Assembly (NCBI GenBank): GCA_945865355.1
Contig: CAMBDN010000014.1
Coordinates: forward strand, 1-20,929
DNA length: 20,929 bases
Direction: 5' to 3'
From: Legionella genomosp. 1
GTDB lineage: Bacteria; Pseudomonadota; Gammaproteobacteria; Legionellales; Legionellaceae
Shown: positions 16,100 to 20,929 of the stretch, piece after piece
Position numbering within the stretch: position 1 is the stretch's first letter
Layout: every line of letters starts with the position of its first letter
Program-made: the position numbers and the translations under genes
Notes under the pieces: generated by a model
Told to the model about the DNA's origin: nothing
The model's input: only the letters and a program-made list of their open reading frames with translations
Databases searched by the model: none

Positions 16100-16642
16100 A
16101 TGGAGATGATTACGGTGCGTCATTTTATGCAAAACCAAGGTAAATTACAGAAAACTGGTTTACCTCCACGCCATCCTGTCTTTGTTCCAGTTATAAAAGA
16201 CCAAGAGATACCACCGACAACTGGTTTACCTCCAAGCCATCTTGATTTTGTTCCTCTTCAACAAACTCAAGAGACGCCACAGACGGCTGGTTTACCTTCA
16301 AGCCATTTTGATTTTTTTCCACTTAAGCAAACCCAAGAGACACCACAGACAGCTGGTTTACCTCCAAGCCATTTTGTTTTTGTTCCGCTTAAACAAAATC
16401 AAGGGACACCACAGAAAGTTGGTTTACCGCCACTCCATCCTGTTTTTATTCCACGTATAAAAAGTCAAAAGATATCGCTCGTTCCAGAAGTCATTAATGG
16501 GAATGCTAAAGCTGAAACTGACGAAAAAAATCCAATCGTTTTGCCAAAAGCGACGGATCTGCCTTTTTTTAAACCGCTTGGTTCTAGTATAAACACAACA
16601 GAAAAGACTTATGTACCTGAAGGTGCAAGTCGCTCTTTCTAG
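16100..16642 (+). CDS. Protein with five 22-residue tandem repeats, unknown function
   Basis: Not recognised. Residues 20-129 are five consecutive repeats of exactly 22 residues, each opening G-L-P-P/S-x-H-x-x-F-x-P and carrying a Q-rich linker (consensus G-L-P-P-S-H-F-D-F-V-P-L-K-Q-T-Q-E-T-P-Q). The Gly positions are 20, 42, 64, 86 and 108. The three inner copies resemble each other most; the first and last share H-P-V-F and I-K, like capping units. There is no signal peptide, membrane segment or cysteine. The ~50-residue tail is polar. The strong promoter and intact periodicity argue for a real gene. The ATG at 16100 lacks a clear ribosome site; a GTG at 16115 has GGAG 9 bases before it and could be the true start. 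The short, Pro-rich period may form an extended or linear-motif array binding a partner. Confidence 0.75.
   Translation: MEMITVRHFMQNQGKLQKTGLPPRHPVFVPVIKDQEIPPTTGLPPSHLDFVPLQQTQETPQTAGLPSSHFDFFPLKQTQETPQTAGLPPSHFVFVPLKQNQGTPQKVGLPPLHPVFIPRIKSQKISLVPEVINGNAKAETDEKNPIVLPKATDLPFFKPLGSSINTTEKTYVPEGASRSF
16157..16486 (+). repeat. Five 66-bp tandem repeats inside the coding sequence
   Basis: Units start at 16157, 16223, 16289, 16355 and 16421, each opening GGTTTACC followed by a proline/serine codon. The inner three are close at the DNA level (for example the shared AAGCCAT and GACACCACAG/GACGCCACAG blocks), while the outer two are more diverged. Frame-preserving period suggests expansion under coding selection. 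Confidence 0.85.
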
Positions 16643-16831
16643 CGTCGGGTTTTGCGGCGCCCATAGTTCACTCGAAAATCAAATGGGTGCACAAAATTCT
16701 TGGTTTGCAGAAATATGGCAGACTGTTTTTGATAGCGGGAATAAGCATTTATCGATGAAAATCATCAATACGCATTATACTTAATGAAGCGTTTGGCCGA
16801 GCCACAAACTTCGATAAATTCGTAAAATAAG

Positions 16832-16867
16832 CAGGGGGTCAAAGCTAGCTTTGACCCCCTGTTTTTT
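16832..16867. terminator. Strong bidirectional rho-independent terminator
   Basis: A perfect palindrome spans 16832-16861: CAGGGGGTCAAAGC with its exact complement, folding to a ~12-13 bp stem. On the + strand it is followed by six T (16862-16867). On the - strand it starts 4 bases after the stop of the secreted-protein gene and is followed by CTTATTTTA. It can end transcripts arriving from both sides. Confidence 0.85.
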
Positions 16868-17306
16868 AGTGAGGCATTAGACCGGCTAGTATTTTAATTG
16901 TTATAGCGCTGTTATCAGCTTTAACAACAAATCCTCCCATAATATTAGCACCCTGATAGCTAACATCAAATGAAGGTTTACTAAGCGTACTTGTATAAAG
17001 ACAAGTAATTCTGCCAGTGGATGGATTATATTGGGCTCCGGCATGGAGATAACCACCCGTACTTAAGTTTAACGGTATACCAGGGTCTGATACACCATGA
17101 AATATCACTAAATTTTTATCAGTACCATTGTTGGCCTCACCCATTCCTCGAATATACGTTCCATAATTTGTCAATCTTTCTGAAGGGGTACCACCAGAAG
17201 CATTGGGGCATTCGAAACGGAAAGTATCAAGATCGACCGCTGCCATGGCAGGTGTAACACTGAGCGCTGACAGAGCAAGTAAAGAAGTCGCAATAGCTTT
17301 TTTCAT
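16866..17306 (-). CDS. Small secreted protein with two cysteines, unknown function
   Basis: The ATG at 17306 has a fine AGGAG site 6-7 bases upstream and begins a classical signal peptide (M-K-K-A-I-A-T then a hydrophobic core), with likely cleavage after A-M-A at residue 22. A longer frame starting at 17357 would hide the signal peptide and is rejected. The mature ~124 residues are rich in Gly, Ser, Thr and Asn and carry two cysteines (33 and 102), able to form one disulfide. The alternating beta-like pattern suggests a small beta-rich secreted domain. No family is confidently recognised. It is a single-gene unit with its own promoter and a strong terminator, and could be a substrate of the secretion system encoded nearby; that is only inference. 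Confidence 0.8.
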   Translation of the reverse strand: MKKAIATSLLALSALSVTPAMAAVDLDTFRFECPNASGGTPSERLTNYGTYIRGMGEANNGTDKNLVIFHGVSDPGIPLNLSTGGYLHAGAQYNPSTGRITCLYTSTLSKPSFDVSYQGANIMGGFVVKADNSAITIKILAGLMPH

Positions 17307-17382
17307 ATATTTCTCCTGTAGTGTTAGTGAACATGGTATTAAACGTGAAATCCACATATTGTATTGATGTACTGCAAATTCT

Positions 17383-17411
17383 ATTATATTGAAACAAACG
17401 CCTTAAGTAAG
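17383..17411 (-). promoter_or_regulatory. Candidate promoter of the secreted-protein gene
   Basis: Read on the - strand, a perfect TATAAT (17383-17388) follows a weak -35-like CTTACT (17406-17411) at the ideal 17-bp spacing. The predicted start near 17376 leaves a ~70-base leader before the ATG at 17306. Confidence 0.45.
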
Positions 17412-17588
17412 TTAATGATTACCTTAGTTAAGTACCTAATTTCCCGAGTTAAATGGGGATTAACGTGAGTTCGACATTGATTTTATGATTTAAGCAATTC
17501 GTGAACCTGTTCAAAGGTCAGCAGTTCCCGGCATTAAAAAATCGCTAGCAAACTAAACACGGCTGTCCCATTAAAACGTGGCACGTTG

Positions 17589-17611
17589 TTCCGAGCGTAG
17601 GGAGGAATCTC
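17589..17611. repeat. Single REP-like unit
   Basis: TTCCGAGCGTAGGGAGGAAT followed by CTC has the same inside-out layout as the unit at 7928 (ATCCTGAACGTAGTGAAGGAT followed by CTTC). It shows conserved GAxCGTAG and GGA(A/T)CT cores. Confidence 0.4.
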
Positions 17612-17708
17612 TTGCAATAGGCACGGTACTTCATTTTCTGGATGCAATGAATATCCTGTGTGTGTGCATTTATTAAATCACTTCACTTGGAAAATGCACC
17701 CCGCTGGC

Positions 17709-19820
17709 TTAGCTTAAATCCCATGATGTAATGCCTTTCCATTCAGCGCCCGGCGAATTTAATGCGTACTGCTTGCAACGCGCTATAAAGATGGGGGCGA
17801 TGTTATCTGAAGGATAAATTTGCAAGCAATCATGAAAAGATGCGATCGCATCCTCCCATTGTTTTTGTTGATAATAAACAAACCCTTGTTCAAAATGAGC
17901 GCGATAAGCGGGAAGTTCAAATGTAATCTTTGCCATATCGTCACTTAATAACTCATAAAGACGACTGCTCTTCGTTCTACCTTTTACGATCACATGGTCA
18001 ATCATTCTCAATATAAATTGATCTTTTATTTGTTCATAGACGGCTTCACTGACGATAATGTTTGTTTTGTATTTTTTATTAATGCCTTCAAGACGACTGG
18101 CGATGTTTATTGTGTCGCCTAGGGCCGTATAATTTAAGCGTTCGGATGATCCCAAATTACCGACAATAGCATCTCCGACGTGAATTCCTATACGGGTAAT
18201 AAACGGTGGCTTACCTTGCTTTGCCCACCGTGAATTGAGCTCTATTAATTTAGTCTGACAATATACCGCAGCATACGCCGCGTTTTGGCATGCTTCGCTA
18301 TCGGGCAAAGGAGCACCCCAAAATGCCATGATAGCGTCACCGATGTATTTATCAATGGTGCCAGCATGTTTGCTAATAATGGATGATAGTTCTTCAAAAT
18401 ACTCACACAGTTGTGTCATGAGTAAGTTGGGAGCAGCCTGCTCGGCAATGGTTGTAAAATTTTCAATATCGGAGAATAAGATAACTAATTTTTTTCTCGC
18501 GCCACCCAACTTTATATCGCCATCTGATTCAATCAACTGGCGTAACAGCGTTTTAGGTATGTACCGTTGAAATAATCTAAGTCCAACTTTCATCGTATGA
18601 ATGGCATCTTTTAAATAAAGAACTTCTTTGATTTTAGATTGAATTCGAATTTCACCATCCAACTCAAATTTTTTAATATTTTCTGTTTCTTTTACCAGTG
18701 ATTTGATTGGGTTTACAATCTTTGTGATTAGTCCAGAAACAAGACCTATACCTAAGATTAAAATCATGAAGCTGGCAAAGAAGGTAATGATATTCATTTT
18801 ATCTAAATCATTAGTAAAGTCACTTTCGGGCACGATGACACCGACCAACCAACCGTAGGCGGCTAAATCTGCAATCGGTTCGTACGTCACTAGATAAGAT
18901 TTTCCGTTATCTTCGTAGCGGAATATTAATTCTTTTTGACCACTTTTTTGAAATTGATTAAATGAGCCACTGATCACTGGCAGTGCGTTCTTATGAACGT
19001 TGATAAATTGATTCGCTGGAACCTTGAGATCAGTGAATTTTTTTATTTTTGGATAGGCAACCAAGCGTCCATCTTTGGTAATGATGAACGAATATCCATT
19101 GGGAGTAATCGTTTGTTGGGTAAGGAACTCTGAAAGATAATCTAAATTAATATCGATGCCAAAAACACCACGAAATTTGCCATTGATGAAGACAGGAGAT
19201 GATGTTGTAATACCTCTATCCGGTGCATCTTCAAAGAGATAAATATCAGTCCAAAGGGTTCGCTTTTCTTTCATGGCTTGAATATACCAAGGACGTATTC
19301 GAAAGTTATAAGTAAATTTCGATGATTCTACATGCGTAATCACCTCGCCCCGTTTGTTTCTAGTAAGGGTTATGAGCGTTTTAAGGGTATATATCTCAGT
19401 AGAAATGGTCCCGTCTCTCTGTTTTTTGGAAAAAAAATAATAGCCATCTTCGTTACCCCAATAGGCACTCACCGCCAAAGGCATCGTGTTTAACAAGGCA
19501 TAGGTGTAGGGGACAAAGTTTGATTGTTTTTCGAACAACATGGGTTGAGGCGTTAAAATATTTTTCTCGATTAAATGTGCCGTAAATTGCCCTTGTATTT
19601 CAGCTGGCTGAATTTCTCTCGCTAACTCACGTAACACGGAATTTGATGCATATCCCATCAATTGAGCCACTGCAGAAGATAATGTGTTAGAAAAGCGTAT
19701 GGATGTAATGATAATAATGAGCAATGAAGTGAAAATAAAAAAAGTAATAAAAATAGACAGAATACTAAATCTCAGTGTAACAATTTGGTTTTTTATTTTA
19801 TTAACGAATGCGTAGACCAT
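17709..19820 (-). CDS. Membrane class III adenylate cyclase (Cache-HAMP-like-CYC-TPR)
   Basis: This is a sensor that makes cyclic AMP. A first membrane span (about residues 16-40) and a second (~344-366) bracket a periplasmic Cache-type sensor domain, with F-R-I-R-P-W-Y and R-G-V-F-G-I-D-I typical of dCache. A HAMP-like linker (~367-420) leads to the class III catalytic domain (~443-625). Metal-binding Asp451 (F-S-D-I-E-N-F-T) and Asp495 (Y-I-G-D-A-I-M-A-F-W-G) are present. Lys491 and Asp569 (A-L-G-D-T-I-N) are the adenine-selecting pair. Asn572 and Arg576 stabilise the transition state. All key residues are intact, so an active ATP cyclase is expected. The last ~70 residues contain a TPR-like helix pair (Y-Y-Q-Q-K-Q-W-E-D-A-I). 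The ribosome site is weak. Legionella species carry several such cyclases. Confidence 0.93.
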   Translation of the reverse strand: MVYAFVNKIKNQIVTLRFSILSIFITFFIFTSLLIIIITSIRFSNTLSSAVAQLMGYASNSVLRELAREIQPAEIQGQFTAHLIEKNILTPQPMLFEKQSNFVPYTYALLNTMPLAVSAYWGNEDGYYFFSKKQRDGTISTEIYTLKTLITLTRNKRGEVITHVESSKFTYNFRIRPWYIQAMKEKRTLWTDIYLFEDAPDRGITTSSPVFINGKFRGVFGIDINLDYLSEFLTQQTITPNGYSFIITKDGRLVAYPKIKKFTDLKVPANQFINVHKNALPVISGSFNQFQKSGQKELIFRYEDNGKSYLVTYEPIADLAAYGWLVGVIVPESDFTNDLDKMNIITFFASFMILILGIGLVSGLITKIVNPIKSLVKETENIKKFELDGEIRIQSKIKEVLYLKDAIHTMKVGLRLFQRYIPKTLLRQLIESDGDIKLGGARKKLVILFSDIENFTTIAEQAAPNLLMTQLCEYFEELSSIISKHAGTIDKYIGDAIMAFWGAPLPDSEACQNAAYAAVYCQTKLIELNSRWAKQGKPPFITRIGIHVGDAIVGNLGSSERLNYTALGDTINIASRLEGINKKYKTNIIVSEAVYEQIKDQFILRMIDHVIVKGRTKSSRLYELLSDDMAKITFELPAYRAHFEQGFVYYQQKQWEDAIASFHDCLQIYPSDNIAPIFIARCKQYALNSPGAEWKGITSWDLS

Positions 19821-19868
19821 AAACGTGTAGGCCTTATTCTGTCATGACTTACAAAAAACAGTATTCAT

Positions 19869-19949
19869 TCATCCCAAGCATCATGAGGCGTCTCCTCAGA
19901 AAAAAGACTCGACCCGTATTTAAGAGATCGCTCACGATGTTTAGGATGA
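19869..19949. repeat. Long imperfect REP-like palindrome
   Basis: The left arm (19869-19893, TCATCCCAAGCATCATGAGG...) and the reverse complement of the right arm (TCATCCTAAACATCGTGAGC..., 19925-19949) agree at roughly four of five positions, separated by about 30 bases. It looks like a MITE-like or REP-doublet element in the upstream region of the cyclase gene. Confidence 0.55.
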
Positions 19950-20128
19950 CGGGCCTTGGTTTTTTCGTAAGTCCTGTCTAAAAGAATTTAAAAAGGACTT
20001 TAAGTTAATCATGCCACAATTAAATCATTGAGCCTAGCGTTAATAGGCATCATCGCAACGACAGCTTAATCATCACTACTTCAGTTGAAATGTTATTGTA
20101 TACTCGTCGGCCTGAAATGACCTACTGG

Positions 20129-20145
20129 GGTATAGGAATTATACC
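20129..20145. promoter_or_regulatory. Possible operator, perfect inverted repeat
   Basis: GGTATA (20129-20134) and TATACC (20140-20145) form a perfect 6-bp inverted repeat with a 5-base centre. It sits in the 5' region of the cysteine-rich peptide gene. The size and symmetry suit a dimeric repressor site, but no regulator is known. Confidence 0.25.
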
Positions 20146-20261
20146 GGGAATTGCTGTTCAAAGGTATTGTGAATTGAGATTTGCATTTTTTAAACATTCG
20201 TTGCAGACTGTAAAAGTGGTTGTCCACGGGAGTTTTTCAATCATTACAAAGGGAGTGTTTT

Positions 20262-20495
20262 ATGATTAAATTAATTTTGAAAAAAACAATGGTATTTGCC
20301 GCGTTGATGAGTATATCAATATTTTCTTATGCTAACTGTGGTGAATGTCCGGGTGAGTGTAGCAAATATAACGGTAACGAAGAACAGTGCCCAAAAATTG
20401 AATGTTCGGATTCAGGCGCAAATTTTTATTGTGAATATAATGCAGATACTAAAGCATGCACTCCATCAGGGAATGGCGGCCCATCTTGCGGATAA
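20262..20495 (+). CDS. Small secreted cysteine-rich peptide (8 Cys), unknown function
   Basis: The ATG at 20262 has a GGGAG site 7 bases upstream. It opens a signal peptide (M-I-K-L-I-L-K-K, hydrophobic core to residue ~22) with likely cleavage after S-Y-A at 25. An alternative frame start at 20220 would bury the signal and is rejected. The mature ~52 residues contain eight cysteines (26, 29, 33, 43, 48, 57, 66, 76). This matches up to four disulfides in an acidic, Gly/Asn-rich chain. The spacing resembles compact disulfide-stabilised folds such as toxin-like or protease-inhibitor-like peptides, but no named family is recognised. It is followed by a good terminator, so it is a single-gene unit. 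Confidence 0.75.
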   Translation: MIKLILKKTMVFAALMSISIFSYANCGECPGECSKYNGNEEQCPKIECSDSGANFYCEYNADTKACTPSGNGGPSCG

Positions 20496-20929
20496 TTGTT
20501 TGAAGACGCAGTCCATTGTATTTAATACATCATCATAAGCAGGCTAGTTCTTAAAAACAACAACCCTGCTTTTTTAGCTTACGCATCAGCGGTTGCCCGG
20601 AGCACGCAAATCAATGTATGAAAGATGTTGACCTGTTCGATAGGTTAGGTATCACTCAACCTGTGATTGAGGGTAAAAATCCTTCAGCCTGCATTTCCCA
20701 TAGTTTGTAAAAATGACTGTCTTTATTTTTCAATAAGGTGTCTAAGAGCCTATCCGAAAAATCGGTGGCATAGCCCGAAGCGAGCCGAAACTGGATTTTA
20801 TTTGAGCACCACTATTTTCTATACAGATCTTAAAATGACAAGATTCAAGAATTTTCATTAAAAAAAGCAGAAAAGTTCAGCAGCAAGACGTGCCTATCTA
20901 TTGTTCTCCAATGTGCTTCACTAATTGCT
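20496..20929. other. Intergenic region at the right edge
   Basis: After the terminator at 20537-20575 nothing is confidently coding. A REP-like core (CCCGAAGCGAGCCG) lies at 20773-20786. On the - strand a short open frame enters from the right edge and stops at 20845-20847 after 27 codons; it may be the end of a gene outside the window but shows no recognisable motif. Confidence 0.35.
20537..20575 (+). terminator. Rho-independent terminator of the cysteine-rich peptide gene
   Basis: AAGCAGG (20537-20543) pairs with CCTGCTT (20565-20571) around a ~21-base loop, and the stem runs into six T (20570-20575). It lies about 40 bases after the stop codon. Confidence 0.6.

Larger units (their letters stand above)
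17307..17708. other. Intergenic region with promoter, REP-like unit and hairpin
   Basis: These 402 bases lie upstream of the secreted-protein gene and downstream of the cyclase gene, both leftward. They hold the candidate promoter at 17383-17411. Just upstream of it are two related CCTTA-AGT/GTTAAG motifs (17401-17433). They also hold a REP-like unit at 17589-17611 and an 8-bp inverted repeat (GTGCATTT 17664-17671, AAATGCAC 17692-17699) that could weakly terminate the cyclase transcript. No gene was found. Confidence 0.45.
19821..20261. other. Divergent intergenic region between the cyclase and the cysteine-rich peptide
   Basis: These 441 bases hold a REP-like palindrome (19869-19949) and a 7-bp inverted repeat (AAGTCCT 19969-19975, AGGACTT 19994-20000). 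They also hold a perfect GGTATA/TATACC inverted repeat at 20129-20145 and the 14-mer at 20234-20247 shared with 12150-12163. Promoters for both neighbours must be here, but no convincing -35/-10 pair was identified. Confidence 0.4.

Noticed and set aside
17307..17357. N-terminal extension of the two-cysteine secreted protein
   Set aside because: It would place 17 residues before a textbook signal peptide; the internal ATG at 17306 has a strong ribosome site.
20220..20261. N-terminal extension of the cysteine-rich peptide
   Set aside because: It lacks a ribosome site, and the ATG at 20262 begins the signal peptide 7 bases after GGGAG.
20748..20790. Possible insertion-sequence end (GAGCCTATCCGAAAAAT-like)
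   Set aside because: No matching inverted end, target duplication or transposase frame is visible in the window.
20667..20861. 64-residue + strand open frame near the right edge
   Set aside because: No ribosome site, odd composition, and it spans a REP-like core; it looks like a chance frame.
20845..20928. End of a - strand gene entering from the right edge
   Set aside because: Only 27 codons are visible with no recognisable motif; cannot be told from chance without flanking sequence.

Overview
The window reads as chromosomal DNA of a gammaproteobacterium, most likely an intracellular or amoeba-associated member of the Legionellales. The base composition is moderately AT-rich. A truA-trpF-trpB-trpA-glnS-cysS operon, a stand-alone gspD/gspE pair (Legionella keeps lspDE apart from its other type II secretion genes), a membrane class III adenylate cyclase and a CX5R phosphatase-like protein resembling host-directed effectors all fit this. 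No 16S or other taxonomic marker is present, so the assignment is an inference.

Left part (1-7887, all + strand). The window opens inside or at the start of a phosphatase-like, single-membrane-segment protein. A hairpin/T-run region and a candidate promoter follow, then a tight six-gene operon: tRNA pseudouridine synthase, the last tryptophan-biosynthesis steps (TrpF, TrpB, TrpA), and glutaminyl- and cysteinyl-tRNA synthetases. Most joints are stop/start overlaps or very short gaps, so tRNA modification, tryptophan synthesis and tRNA charging are probably co-transcribed. No tryptophan leader or attenuator was seen upstream.

Middle part (7888-11847, - strand). The convergent gspD-gspE pair encodes the outer-membrane secretin and the cytoplasmic ATPase of type II secretion. 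The secretin carries an N-terminal SPOR domain (peptidoglycan binding) ahead of the usual N0-N3 and secretin domains.

Right part (11848-20929) is looser, with long gaps, and looks more accessory. It holds a very acidic 69-residue protein; an orphan GHKL-type ATPase; nicotinate phosphoribosyltransferase with a membrane-anchored tandem glutaredoxin-fold protein upstream; a protein built on five exact-period 22-residue repeats; a small secreted two-cysteine protein; a Cache-HAMP-cyclase-TPR adenylate cyclase; and a small secreted peptide with eight cysteines. REP-like palindromic repeats of one apparent family sit in several intergenic gaps.

No rRNA, tRNA, CRISPR array, complete insertion sequence or phage module was recognised. 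The candidates for new biology are the 22-residue repeat protein, the SPOR-secretin fusion, the CX5R effector-like protein, the cysteine-rich secreted peptide, and the acidic protein next to the orphan ATPase. None of them amounts to a demonstrated new system from sequence alone.
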